A stretch of DNA of 64,000 bases from Streptomyces umbrinus (lineage in GTDB: Bacteria > Actinomycetota > Actinomycetes > Streptomycetales > Streptomycetaceae). The translations under genes were made by a program, and so were the position numbers. The stretch is taken from the NCBI RefSeq assembly GCF_030817415.1, contig NZ_JAUSZI010000002.1, forward strand, positions 3,224,001 through 3,288,000, given 5' to 3'. The notes beneath the pieces are model-generated. The model saw only the letters and a program-made list of their open reading frames with translations. It had not been told where the DNA came from and searched no databases. Below are positions 43,032 to 53,993 of the stretch, in pieces. Numbering within the stretch: position 1 is the first letter of the stretch; each line of letters opens with the position of its first letter.

Positions 43032-44378
43032 TCAACTACCGTTGTCCGGCCTGCCGTTCTGATCGGCCAGCTCCGGCGGAGTGAGCGGATTCATAGCGGT
43101 GACATCGCGCGGGGCGATGGAGAAGCCCTGCCAGTGGACCGGCATGGGCTGCTGGTCCTCGTCCCGGGCGACGTGGTGGAAGCCGATGTTCACCCAGGCC
43201 ACGGGGTGCGTGAGGTTCTGTCCGTTGACCCACTTGTCGACGGACTTACCGGCTCCGGTACCGCAGTTGCGCAGGTTGTTGCTGGCGAACTGCTCGCACT
43301 TCTTGTACTGGGTGAAATAGACGTCGCGCTTGGTGTAGCTGCGGCCCGGGTACTTGGAGGTGGCGCCCGGGACGAGTTCGTACGAGCGGGCGTGGTCGTC
43401 CTTGTTCTTGCCGGTCGTGCTGACCACGCGCCACCAGCGCATGTTCTTGGCGTCGCCCGCGAGTTCCTTGGTGATCGGCGTGCGGGTGGTCTTGTTGCGC
43501 GGCGCCTCGCCGTTGGCGGCGGGCGGGCTGACCACGGAGTCGTACTGCTCGACCTTGTTCTTGGAGTTGCCGTCGAGGCCGAAGTTGAGCCGCCAGAAGA
43601 CGTTGTGGCTGTGGCTGGTGGCGTACGCCCTGGCGCCCTTGCCGATCGGCCAGCCGCGGCCGTCACCGGCGTCGTAGTCACCGGGCGAGAGGCTGCCGGT
43701 GGCGCCGACGTTCATGTTGATCGCGCCGTCGTCCGAGAAGCGCCACTCGGTGATGTACTCGTACCAGCCGACCTGGTTGACGGTGTAGACGAGCAGGTCC
43801 TTGCCCTGCTGCTGGAAGACCTTGCTCGCCGAGTCGCCCTGCATGCGGTAGGCGTGGCCGCGCGAACGGGTCGTGGTGCACAGGCCCTTGACGTCCGGGT
43901 GCTCCGGGTCCCAGGAGTCCGGGACCTTGACCGTCTTGATGGTGCCGCCGGGACACTCCCCGGGGGCCATGTTCATCAGGCCCTGGCCGAATCCGGCGCC
44001 GGTGAGGTCGTCGTACTCGACCGAGCCGTCGTCGTAGGGCACGTGGATCTGGGCGAGCTTCGCACTCGTCAGGACACGTATGGGGGCCGCTTCGCCCTTG
44101 GGCTGGTACGAGATGTTCTCCAGGACGAGCCCGGCCTCGCTCTCGTAGTGCCAGCACATCGACCACTTGGTGCCGGTGGTGAGTGTCTGCTCGATCTTGT
44201 ACGCCGCGCTGCAGTCGGCGGCCGCCGCGGGGGCGGCCTTGGGCTGGGCGACGGCCGGCCCCGCGGCCGTGGTGGCGCCGACGGTCAGGGCGGCCACCGA
44301 GAGGCCCACCGCCGTCCGCCTGCGGGCGCGGTTGACTCCCCGCGGCCGGAGGCCGCTGAGCAGATGCTGTACGCGCAT
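43032..44378 (-). CDS. Secreted copper amine oxidase catalytic domain (split form)
   Basis: The 448-residue protein has a signal peptide and only the beta-sandwich catalytic domain of copper amine oxidases. Visible are the copper ligands HxH (ATSHSHNVFWRLNF), the distal segment WVNIGFHHVARDEDQQPMPV then HWQGFSIAPRDV, and a likely catalytic Asp in VEYDDLTG. The quinone cofactor site aligns as VGWYEYITEW, where the usual Asn before the Tyr is Trp. Such enzymes are normally about 640 residues with N2 and N3 domains. These are absent here, and a secreted protein with N2/N3-like sequence is encoded immediately upstream. ATG 44378 follows GGGAG. Confidence 0.82.
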   Translation of the reverse strand: MRVQHLLSGLRPRGVNRARRRTAVGLSVAALTVGATTAAGPAVAQPKAAPAAAADCSAAYKIEQTLTTGTKWSMCWHYESEAGLVLENISYQPKGEAAPIRVLTSAKLAQIHVPYDDGSVEYDDLTGAGFGQGLMNMAPGECPGGTIKTVKVPDSWDPEHPDVKGLCTTTRSRGHAYRMQGDSASKVFQQQGKDLLVYTVNQVGWYEYITEWRFSDDGAINMNVGATGSLSPGDYDAGDGRGWPIGKGARAYATSHSHNVFWRLNFGLDGNSKNKVEQYDSVVSPPAANGEAPRNKTTRTPITKELAGDAKNMRWWRVVSTTGKNKDDHARSYELVPGATSKYPGRSYTKRDVYFTQYKKCEQFASNNLRNCGTGAGKSVDKWVNGQNLTHPVAWVNIGFHHVARDEDQQPMPVHWQGFSIAPRDVTAMNPLTPPELADQNGRPDNGS

Positions 44379-44478
44379 GAAGAAATGACTCCCTTGCACA
44401 AGCAGGAAAGTTGGAAAGGTGAACCGGCCCCTGGTGCTCCGAGGCCGGCGAACGCAGGAGGCTGAACGGAACGGAAGG

Positions 44479-45294
44479 TCAGCCGACCTTGGCGATCTTC
44501 CGGGCGCTCAGATCGACCACCAGGTCACGGCTGTCGATCCAGGGACCGTCCTTGGCCTTCACGAAGAGCCGCAGGCAGCGGTGCTTGCCGCAGTCGGCGA
44601 GGGCCGCGGGCGTACCGGCGTTCGCCCGGTAGACCATGCTGTTGAGCAGCAGTTGGTCGGGAGTGGTCAGCTCCTTGCCGGTGGCGTCCTTGAAGTCGGC
44701 CTTCAGACCGGCGCCGAGCCGGTCCGCGATCAGGAGCTGCGCGGCCTCGACGGTCTCGGCACGGCTGAGCGGCGGCTGGACGCCGTGCTGGGTGTCGGTC
44801 CCCTCGACCTTGCCGGTGTCGAGGTTCACGGTCTTGGTGACGAGCGAGTCGTCCTTGTAGTCGTAGAACGACACCTCGGCGCGGCGCGGCGCGTTCGGGT
44901 CGTCCAGTTCGCTCTCGTCGGGCTCGGCGAGGTCGACGGTGATCCGCTGGGGACCCTTGTCGCCCTCGACGTTCTCGCTGGAGCGGAAGAGCTGCCGGTC
45001 GAGGGCGAGCTTCTCGACACGCTCGGTCTCGTCGTCGGTGAGCGGGTCGCGCCCCTTGCCCTTGTCGCCCTCGGCCGGAGCGTCTTCGACGACGCCGGGC
45101 TGCACGGCACCCTGAGCCTGGTCCTGGCTCTGCCCTGCCTGCTGTGAGGTCTGGCCCGCCCCGTTGCCGCCACCGGAGTCGTCGGCACCCGCCGAGCCCG
45201 GCAGGGTGATCCCGACCATGACGGCGGTCCCGGCGACCGCGATGGCCGCACCCGCCACCACCTTGCCCAGATGGCGGTGCACTATCGTGCGCAC
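44479..45294 (-). CDS. Secreted protein resembling the N2/N3 domains of copper amine oxidase
   Basis: The 271-residue protein has one membrane or signal segment (VVAGAAIAVAGTAVMVGITL), a low-complexity Gly/Gln/Ser linker and then an alpha/beta region. The stretch AEVSFYDYKDD...TKTVNLDTGKVEG and GVQPPLSRAETVEAAQLLIAD looks like the amine oxidase N-domain pattern (AEV-x-x-Y-D...V-D-L..G-V...PPL...E..A). Two Cys (DCGKHRC) may pair. It lies 100 bases upstream of the catalytic-domain gene on the same strand, so the two could assemble outside the cell. GTG 45294 follows GGGGGAA. Confidence 0.6.
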   Translation of the reverse strand: MRTIVHRHLGKVVAGAAIAVAGTAVMVGITLPGSAGADDSGGGNGAGQTSQQAGQSQDQAQGAVQPGVVEDAPAEGDKGKGRDPLTDDETERVEKLALDRQLFRSSENVEGDKGPQRITVDLAEPDESELDDPNAPRRAEVSFYDYKDDSLVTKTVNLDTGKVEGTDTQHGVQPPLSRAETVEAAQLLIADRLGAGLKADFKDATGKELTTPDQLLLNSMVYRANAGTPAALADCGKHRCLRLFVKAKDGPWIDSRDLVVDLSARKIAKVG

Positions 45295-45473
45295 ATTTCC
45301 CCCTACTCCCCCTGGATCTCTAGGAGTCGCTCGAGTCCCACTGGTTCGGCATACCGCGTATGCACTGGTCGCTCGGTAAGAGGGACGTAAGTCATAGGTG
45401 GTTCCATCACTTTCGGGGAGACTCGGGCGGGAGTCGCCCCCGGCGACGTCGCACAACTGGAAGAGTTGCATCC

Positions 45474-47603
<2,130 letters not shown>

Positions 47604-47642
47604 GCGCTCCTCACGACGGCGGTCGACCAGCTGCGGGCCGTC

Positions 47643-47690
47643 CGTGGCTGGTCGCGCAGTTCCCCGCGCCCCTTCGGGGGCGCGGGTTCG
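47643..47690 (-). repeat. Family A repeat, reversed copy
   Basis: GTGGCTGGTCGCGCAGTTCC then CCGCGCCCCTTCGGGGGCGC; the reverse complement is the common core. It lies between glgX and treY in a 165-base gap. Confidence 0.8.
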
Positions 47691-47768
47691 CGGGGCGCCG
47701 ACACATGGGAGTCGTCTCCGCGCGTGTCTGATGACACGAAAGGCCACCGGGCGGGTACGTAGGTTCCC

Positions 47769-50174
47769 ATGACACCTGAGCGTCCCGACCCGGTCGCCCC
47801 CGTCGCGCCGACCGCCACCTACCGGCTCCAGCTGCAACCGGAGTTCCCCTTCGGGGCGGCCGAGGCGGCCGTCCCGTATCTGGCCTCGCTCGGCGTCTCG
47901 CATCTGCATCTGTCGCCGGTCCTGGAGTCGGTTCCGGGTTCGGGGCACGGCTACGACGTCGTGGACCACGCGCGCGTGCGGGACGAACTGGGCGGCGAGG
48001 CGGGGCTGCGGTCCCTGTCGCGCACCGCGCGGGAGCACGGTCTGGGGCTCGTGGTGGACATCGTGCCGAACCACATGGCGATGGCCCCGCGCCACAACCA
48101 CGCCCTGTGGGAGGTGCTGCGCGAGGGCCCCGACTCGCCGTACGCGCGCTGGTTCGACATCGACTGGCGGGCCCACGAGGGGCGGATGCTGCTGCCGGTC
48201 CTGGGGCAGCCGCTCAGCGCGGAGACCGGGGCCCTGGAGGTCGACGGGGACGTCCTGCGCTACTACGACCACGTGTTCCCGCTGCGGGCCGGCACGGAGA
48301 AGCTGCCGCTGCCCCGGCTGCTGGACGCGCAGTGGTACCGGCTGGGGTGGTGGCGGCTGGCCCGCACCGAGCTCAACTACCGGCGGTTCTTCAGCATCTC
48401 GGAGCTCATCGGGGTGCGTGTCGAGGACCCGGAGGTGTTCGCGGCCACGCACGGGAAGATCCTTCAGCTGCTGGACGAGGGCGTGGTCGACGGTCTGCGG
48501 ATCGACCACCCGGACGGCCTCGCCGACCCCGACGCCTACCTCCGCCGTCTGAACGAGGCGACGGGCGGGCGCTGGACGGTCGTCGAGAAGATCCTCGCGG
48601 ACGGCGAGCCGCTGCCCGCCGCCTGGCCGGTCGCGGGCACCACCGGGTACGACGCGCTGCGGCACGTGGACGGCCTTCTCACGGACCCGGCGGGCGCGGG
48701 GGAACTCCTCGGCCAGTACCGGCGTTTCGCGGCTCCCCAGGCCGACCGTGGAGGCGTCTGGGAGGCGACCGTGCGGCGTGCCGCGTACAAGGTGGTCCAT
48801 CACGAGCTGGCCGCCGAGGTCGACCGGCTGACGCGCGAGGCGGACCGCCTGTGCCGCACCTCGCCCGACCCCGCGCTGCGCGACCGCGCCCCCTGGGCCC
48901 TGCGCACGGCGCTGCGGGAGCTCCTGGTCCGCATGGAGGTCTACCGGCCGTACACCTCCGGGGACGCCGCGTCGGTCGTCACCGAGGAGGCCGCGGACGA
49001 GGCCCGCCTGGCCTTCAAGGTGCCCGAGGAGGCCCAGGCGGTCGATCTCGTACGGGATCTGGTGCTCGGCCGGGCCGGTGAAGGGCCCGAGTACGAGGCG
49101 TTCCGGGCGCGGTTCGCGCAGACCGCGTCGGCGCTGCGGGCCAAGTCCGTGGAGGACACCGCGTTCTACCGGTACGTTCCGCTGCTGTCGGCGACCGAGG
49201 TGGGCGGCGAACCGGGGTCCCCGGCCGTGTCCCCGGAGGTCTTCCACGCGTACTGCGCGCGCGTGCAGCGCGACTGGCCCGCCACCGGCACCGTCCTGTC
49301 CACGCATGACACCAAGCGCAGCGCCGACGTACGGGCGGCGATCTCGGTCCTCACGCAGGTGCCGGAGCGCTGGGCCGACCTGCTGGCCGAGGTGACCGGG
49401 TGGACGGCGGCCGAAGGGGTCGGCGCGCCGGATCCGCAGGTGGCCTGGGCCGCGTGGCAGACCGCGGTCGGGCTCGGCCCTGCGGCCGGGGAGCGGCTCC
49501 AGGGCGCGCTGCTGAAGCACGTCCGCGAGGCGGGCCTCGGCACCTCGTGGACCGAGCAGGATCCCGCGTACGAGGCCGCCGTGGCGGAGTTCCTCAAGGC
49601 GGGGCCGTGCGGGACGCCCGGGCAGCTGGTGGCCGGGTTCAGGAGCTCCGTCGAGCCGCATGTGCGCGCGAACGTCCTGGGGGCCGCGCTGGTCCATCTG
49701 ACGATGCCGGGGGTGCCGGACCTCTACCAGGGCACGGAGGTCGAGTACCGGGCCTTGGTGGACCCGGACAACCGGCGGCCCGCGGACTTCCCGCCGGCCG
49801 ACCCGGACGGCCTGTCCGCCGAGAAGGCGGCGCTCACCGTGGGCGCGCTGCGGCTGCGCGGGCGGCGGCCCACCGTCTTCGGCGAGTCGGCGACCTACGC
49901 TCCGCTTCCCGCGGAGGGGCCGGGCGCCGCGCACTGTGTGGCGTTCGTGCGCTCCGGGGAGGTGGTCACGGCCGTGACCCGGTTGTCGCTGCGTCTGGAG
50001 GAGGCGGGCGGCTGGCGCGACACGGTGCTGGCGCTGCCCGCGGGGCGGTGGGCGGACCTGCTCGCTCCGGGGCGGGAGTTCACGGGGCACGCGCGCGTGG
50101 AGGAGCTTTTCGGACCGTTGCCCGTGGTGCTGCTGGAGCGGGTCGGCGACGACTCGGGCGCCGGCTCCGGGTGA
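47769..50174 (+). CDS. treY: Maltooligosyl trehalose synthase TreY
   Basis: The 801-residue GH13_26 enzyme turns the reducing end of maltodextrin into an alpha,alpha-1,1 linkage. The start TATYRLQLQPEFPFG, the VDIVPNHMA box, the catalytic Asp in VDGLRIDHPDGLADP, the Glu in WTVVEKIL and ST-HDTKRS near 440-450 are typical. It acts between GlgX and TreZ. Translation starts at ATG 47769. The gene is free of frameshifts and ends 182 bases before the M14 gene. Confidence 0.95.
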   Translation: MTPERPDPVAPVAPTATYRLQLQPEFPFGAAEAAVPYLASLGVSHLHLSPVLESVPGSGHGYDVVDHARVRDELGGEAGLRSLSRTAREHGLGLVVDIVPNHMAMAPRHNHALWEVLREGPDSPYARWFDIDWRAHEGRMLLPVLGQPLSAETGALEVDGDVLRYYDHVFPLRAGTEKLPLPRLLDAQWYRLGWWRLARTELNYRRFFSISELIGVRVEDPEVFAATHGKILQLLDEGVVDGLRIDHPDGLADPDAYLRRLNEATGGRWTVVEKILADGEPLPAAWPVAGTTGYDALRHVDGLLTDPAGAGELLGQYRRFAAPQADRGGVWEATVRRAAYKVVHHELAAEVDRLTREADRLCRTSPDPALRDRAPWALRTALRELLVRMEVYRPYTSGDAASVVTEEAADEARLAFKVPEEAQAVDLVRDLVLGRAGEGPEYEAFRARFAQTASALRAKSVEDTAFYRYVPLLSATEVGGEPGSPAVSPEVFHAYCARVQRDWPATGTVLSTHDTKRSADVRAAISVLTQVPERWADLLAEVTGWTAAEGVGAPDPQVAWAAWQTAVGLGPAAGERLQGALLKHVREAGLGTSWTEQDPAYEAAVAEFLKAGPCGTPGQLVAGFRSSVEPHVRANVLGAALVHLTMPGVPDLYQGTEVEYRALVDPDNRRPADFPPADPDGLSAEKAALTVGALRLRGRRPTVFGESATYAPLPAEGPGAAHCVAFVRSGEVVTAVTRLSLRLEEAGGWRDTVLALPAGRWADLLAPGREFTGHARVEELFGPLPVVLLERVGDDSGAGSG

Positions 50175-50292
50175 GCGGACCTCCGGCGGCGCCCGGCGGA
50201 GGGCACGGGCCACGCCCGCCGTCCGGGGGTGAAATGCCCCCGGCTACCGGTAAATGCTGCTGGGCGCTCCCCGGTGGCGCCCCTTCACGTCC

Positions 50293-50323
50293 TTGACAGT
50301 TCATCCGGTCCGTGGAGTACTGC
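50293..50323 (+). promoter_or_regulatory. Weak candidate promoter before the first M14 gene
   Basis: TTGACA (50293-50298) is followed after 19 bases by TACTGC (50318-50323). The spacer is long for a housekeeping promoter. The GTG start is at 50356. Confidence 0.3.
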
Positions 50324-50355
50324 GGATTGCGACGCCGGAGCGGACCTAGTCGGGG

Positions 50356-51606
50356 GTGAGTCTCCTGCCGGAGCTGCGCTACCCCAGTGTGACCGAAATC
50401 GTTTCCTCGGCCCGGGCGTTGACGGCCCACCGGCCGGGCCTGTGTTCGCTCAGACAGGTCGGCTCCTCGCGCGCCGGCCGGCCGCTGCAGCTGCTCTCGG
50501 TCGGCCATGCCGCGCGCTCGGTGCTGGTCGTCGCGGGCGCCCACGCCAACGAGCCCACGGGCGGCTCCACCCTCCTGTCGCTGGCCGAACGGGTGCTGCG
50601 CGAACGGGAGTTGCGGTCCGACACCTCCTGGCACTTCCTGCTCTGCGCGGACCCGGACGGCGCCAGCCTCCATGTGACGCCGGCGCCGCGCACCCTGCTC
50701 GACTACCATCTCGGCTTCTTCCGTCCCGCGGGGCCCGAGCAGCCCGAGTGGTCGCCGTCCGTGCTGCCGCCCGACCGGCTGCCGCCCGAGACGCGGGCCC
50801 TGACCCGGGTCATCGACGAACTGCGCCCCTACCTCCAGGTCACCCTCCACGGAACGGATCTCGGCGGCAGCTGGGTGCAGTTGACCAAGGACATCCCGGG
50901 GCTCGCCGAACCGTTCGCCAAGTCCGCGGCGGAGCTGAACATCCCGGTGGAGACGGGCGCCTCGGACGCCGCCGGCTGGCCCGCGTCCGGGCCGGGTGTG
51001 CATGTGATGCCCGCCCCGGGCTCCGACCTGGCGTACCCGAGCATGCCGGACGACGCCCGGCACAGCACCTGGTACCACGCCCACCGGTACGGCGGTCTGA
51101 CCGCGGTCGTCGAGGTGCCGATGTGGGCGAGCGACCTGGTCGACGATCCCGCGCCGCATCCCGCGCCGGCGGCGGCCATGCGACGTCTGGCGCGTCGCCT
51201 CCTGAAGGACGCGGTCCAGGTCGAGAGCGTCCTCGCCGAGGTGCTGCCGCGCCTTCCCGGGCCGGACGGTCCGCTGCTGCGCGCCGCCAAGTGGGCGCTG
51301 GAGCTGGTGCCGGGGCTGGCGGGCGACTGGGCGCAGGCGCCGCCCGCGGACTCGACGATGGCGTACGTCGGCAGCGTGGACGCGTTCGGACGACGGCTGC
51401 CGCTGCGGGCCGCGGCGATGCTCCTGCGGGTCCTCCAGGAGGCCGACGACCGCGCCGCGCCCCCTCTGGAGCGCCTGGTCGCGTCCTGGAGCGAGGCGTT
51501 CGCGGAACGCTTCCGGGCGCGCTGGGTGCCGCTGGAGCACCAGGTCGAACACCAGAGCCGCACGGTGGTGGCGGCGGCGCGGCACGCCCGGGACCGGGCG
51601 GCTTGA
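50356..51606 (+). CDS. M14-family zinc carboxypeptidase, copy 1
   Basis: The 416-residue peptidase has the zinc site HxxE in AGAHANEPTGG, the second His in TLHGTDLGG and the catalytic Glu in VVEVPMW. Preceding GSSRAGRPLQLLSVG is common in M14 proteins. There is no signal peptide, so it may work on cytoplasmic peptides or be a glutamyl-type peptidase. GTG 50356 is the start. The copy at 52368-53771 is a paralogue in the opposite direction. A tandem repeat region begins one base after its stop codon. Confidence 0.87.
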   Translation: MSLLPELRYPSVTEIVSSARALTAHRPGLCSLRQVGSSRAGRPLQLLSVGHAARSVLVVAGAHANEPTGGSTLLSLAERVLRERELRSDTSWHFLLCADPDGASLHVTPAPRTLLDYHLGFFRPAGPEQPEWSPSVLPPDRLPPETRALTRVIDELRPYLQVTLHGTDLGGSWVQLTKDIPGLAEPFAKSAAELNIPVETGASDAAGWPASGPGVHVMPAPGSDLAYPSMPDDARHSTWYHAHRYGGLTAVVEVPMWASDLVDDPAPHPAPAAAMRRLARRLLKDAVQVESVLAEVLPRLPGPDGPLLRAAKWALELVPGLAGDWAQAPPADSTMAYVGSVDAFGRRLPLRAAAMLLRVLQEADDRAAPPLERLVASWSEAFAERFRARWVPLEHQVEHQSRTVVAAARHARDRAA

Positions 51607-51886
51607 GGCACACGCGCGTGGGGCCTTTTTCCGCGGCACGCGCGCGTGGATCGCCCCCAGCGGCGCGCGTGGGCCTTGTCGTGCGGCACGCACGTGCGGG
51701 GGCTCTTCATCTCGGCACGCGCGCGTGGGGGCTTTTCCCGCGGCGCGCGCGTAGGGCTCGCCTTGCGGCACGCGCGCGTGCCTCGCGGTCGGCTTGCGCG
51801 CGTGCCTGGCGGTCGGCTTGCGCGCGTGCCTGGCGGTCGGCCTGTGCGCGTGCCGCGCGGTCGGCCTGCGCGCGTGCCCGGCGGTT
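51607..51886. repeat. Minisatellite of CACGCGCGCGTG-centred units
   Basis: Eleven units of 23-29 bases follow directly after the M14 stop. The last five (51767-51886) are exactly 24 bases: GGCTTGCGCGCGTGCCTGGC plus GGTC, twice identical at 51791 and 51815 and once slightly changed on either side. The first six are more degenerate, starting GGCACGCGCGCGTGGGG. Every unit contains GCGCGCGTG. There is no gene; translation gives only eight-residue periodic peptides. The array lies between convergent genes. Confidence 0.9.
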
Positions 51887-51899
51887 CGCTGCGAGCAGC

Positions 51900-52325
51900 T
51901 CAGTCCGACAGGGCGAACACCGATCCCGTCCGTGCCGCCATCACACAGGAGTTGGAGTGCGTCTCCTTGTACCTGACCGCGCGGCCGCCCCACTCGCCGC
52001 GCGCGGAGGTGGTCACCGGGGCGTAGATCATCGGGCAGTAGACCTCCTTGGGCGGGATGCGGCCGATGTCGCCGCCCGCGGCGCGGAGTTCCTCGCAGGC
52101 GCGTACCGCGTGCGCGTGGCCCTGGGGCGGGTCGCACAGCAGCAGCGTGCCGCGCGTGTCGCTGGAGCGGGCGTCGCCGCGGGTGACGGTGACGTAGAGC
52201 CAGTTGCCCGCGAGGGACTCCGGGGGTGCCGCGGCCCGGGCCGGCACCGAACCCGCCACGATGAGGGCGCAGACGGTCAGCAGACAGGCCCGTACCGCCG
52301 CCGTCGCTTTGTGAGTGTTCGTCAT
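51900..52325 (-). CDS. Streptomyces subtilisin inhibitor (SSI) family protease inhibitor
   Basis: The 141-residue secreted protein has a signal peptide ending VPARA-AA and the SSI fold pattern: WLYVTVTRGD, LLLCDPPQGHAHAVRACEEL, the reactive loop VYCPMIYAPVT and SNSCVMAARTGSVFAL. The four cysteines pair as in SSI. The P1 residue aligns as Met (C-P-M-I), as in SSI itself, suggesting inhibition of subtilisin-type proteases. It starts 42 bases after the M14 gene on the same strand. Confidence 0.92.
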   Translation of the reverse strand: MTNTHKATAAVRACLLTVCALIVAGSVPARAAAPPESLAGNWLYVTVTRGDARSSDTRGTLLLCDPPQGHAHAVRACEELRAAGGDIGRIPPKEVYCPMIYAPVTTSARGEWGGRAVRYKETHSNSCVMAARTGSVFALSD

Positions 52326-52367
52326 TGCCTGTGCATCGGCACACGAGGCCCCGATGCCCACCCCGAC

Positions 52368-53771
52368 TCACTCGAACGGCACTTCGGCCCTCCTCGGGGG
52401 CGTACCGAGCGGACTCGCGCCGGCCGGCGGGACGGGCGCCCGGTGCCGCGCCAGGTCGAACGCGGCGAGCACCACGCGCGCGTGGTACTCGACCTGCCGC
52501 GCCACCGGGATCCAGCGAGCCCCGTGGCCGTCGTGGTAGTCCGCGCACCACGCGTCGATGAGCCGGTCGAGGTCCGCCGTCGCGCCGGACGGGTCCTGCC
52601 CGGCGGCGGTCACCAACTGGCGCAGCAGCCCCGCCGTGCGCAGCGCTATCCGCCGCCCGGAGATGCGCAGCGCGGTCAGCCGGGCCGTGTCGAGCGGCGG
52701 CAGCGGGCGCGCGCCGCCGTCCGCGTCGGGGTCCGGACCGGTGTCGGGGTCCCAGGAGTCGGCGAGACCGGGGCAGACCAGTAAATAGTCGTCGACCGGT
52801 GCGAGGAGACGGTCCGCGTCCGGAGCCGTGTCCAGGGAAGGGCGGATACGGGCCAGCAGTGCCTCCAGAAGGGCCGTGTCGCGCCGCAGCGTGCGGCTGA
52901 CGGCCCGCAGGGCCCCGTCGGCGTCCGCGGGCGCCGAGGCGTCCCCCACGGCCGCCACGCCCCACATGGGCGCCTCGACGACGGCGGTCACCGTGCCGTA
53001 CGGGTGCGGGTGGAACCAGGTGGACTCGACCGCCGCCTCCGTGATGGCCGCGGCCAGGTCACCGCGCCGCGGCGGCGGGATCCGGTAGACCGCGGGCCCC
53101 AGGGTGGGCCAGTACAGCGTGTCGTACGACCCGAGTTCCAGCGGGATGCCCAGGCGCCCCGCGATGTGCGCGAGGCGCGGCGCGAGTCCGGGCAGGTCGC
53201 GGGTCAGCTCGACGAAGCCGCCGCCCACGTCGACGCCGTGCAGGGAGCACTGGAAGAAGGGCCGCAGTTCGTCCTGGAGGGCGAGCAGGGCGCGGGTCTC
53301 CGGCAGGGCGGCCGCCGCCGCGCCGTCGGGCAGCCACTCGGGCTGTTCGAGAAAGCCGGGTCGGAAGAAGTGCCGGAAGTAGTGGCCGAGCGTGTACGGG
53401 CCCGACAGCCAGCCCTCGTTGCGGCGGGCGCCGTCGGGGTCGAGGCACAGCAGCAGGTTCCAGGTCACGTCGGCGCCGTCGCACAACCGGGGGTCGGCGA
53501 GGGCCCGTTCGGCGAGCCTCAGCGCGGTGGCGCCGCCGACCGGCTCGTTGGCGTGGGGTCCCGCGACGATCAGGGCCTGCCGGCTGCCGTGCCCGACGGA
53601 CAGCAGCAACAGGGGCAGTCCGGCCCGTGACGTGCCCACTTGGCGCAGCCGGGCGTCCCGCGGGCGGCGGTCGACGAGCGCGGCCGCCCGCACGCCAAGC
53701 TCGTCGACGGACAGATAGCGGAGGAGTGGCGGCAGCGTCTTGACCTCCGCTGTGAAGAGCCATCGGTTCAC
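52368..53771 (-). CDS. M14-family zinc carboxypeptidase, copy 2
   Basis: The 467-residue paralogue of the gene at 50356 has AGPHANEPVGG (zinc HxxE), SLHGVDVGG (second His) and VVEAPMWGV (catalytic Glu), and the matching regions LLSVGHGSRQALIVAG, FRHFFRPGFLEQPEWL and RWIPVARQVEYHARVVLAAF. It differs by an inserted Pro/Asp-rich loop (DTGPDPDADGGARPLPP). GTG 53771 is taken as start. With the SSI gene it forms a two-gene unit convergent with the first M14 gene. Confidence 0.85.
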   Translation of the reverse strand: MNRWLFTAEVKTLPPLLRYLSVDELGVRAAALVDRRPRDARLRQVGTSRAGLPLLLLSVGHGSRQALIVAGPHANEPVGGATALRLAERALADPRLCDGADVTWNLLLCLDPDGARRNEGWLSGPYTLGHYFRHFFRPGFLEQPEWLPDGAAAAALPETRALLALQDELRPFFQCSLHGVDVGGGFVELTRDLPGLAPRLAHIAGRLGIPLELGSYDTLYWPTLGPAVYRIPPPRRGDLAAAITEAAVESTWFHPHPYGTVTAVVEAPMWGVAAVGDASAPADADGALRAVSRTLRRDTALLEALLARIRPSLDTAPDADRLLAPVDDYLLVCPGLADSWDPDTGPDPDADGGARPLPPLDTARLTALRISGRRIALRTAGLLRQLVTAAGQDPSGATADLDRLIDAWCADYHDGHGARWIPVARQVEYHARVVLAAFDLARHRAPVPPAGASPLGTPPRRAEVPFE

Positions 53772-53924
53772 TTGGCGTGCATGGCGTACGCACAGTGAGT
53801 CACGACTACGGAGGTACGTCAACACCACTGCACACCCGAAACGTTCACGTCAGCGGGGGCCACCCGGCGGAGGCTTCGATTCCGTCCGGGCGGGCCGAGC
53901 AGGCGCGGTACCGGCGCGCCCCTT

Positions 53925-53970
53925 CAGGGGCGCGGGGAACTGCGCGCCCAGCCACAACGAACCCGCGCCC
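53925..53970 (+). repeat. Family A repeat
   Basis: AGGGGCGCGGGGAACTGCGC then GCCCAGCCACAACGAACCCG. It ends 24 bases before the stop of the minus-strand FHA gene. Confidence 0.8.
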
Positions 53971-53993
53971 AAAGACGACCCACCCCGCGGAGC

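Noticed and set aside
51607..51886. Tandem repeats read as a CRISPR array
   Set aside because: Units are contiguous, with no unique spacers and no cas genes nearby.
51794..51976. Frame coding repeated eight-residue peptides
   Set aside because: It is a direct translation of the minisatellite, without a ribosome site or likely start.
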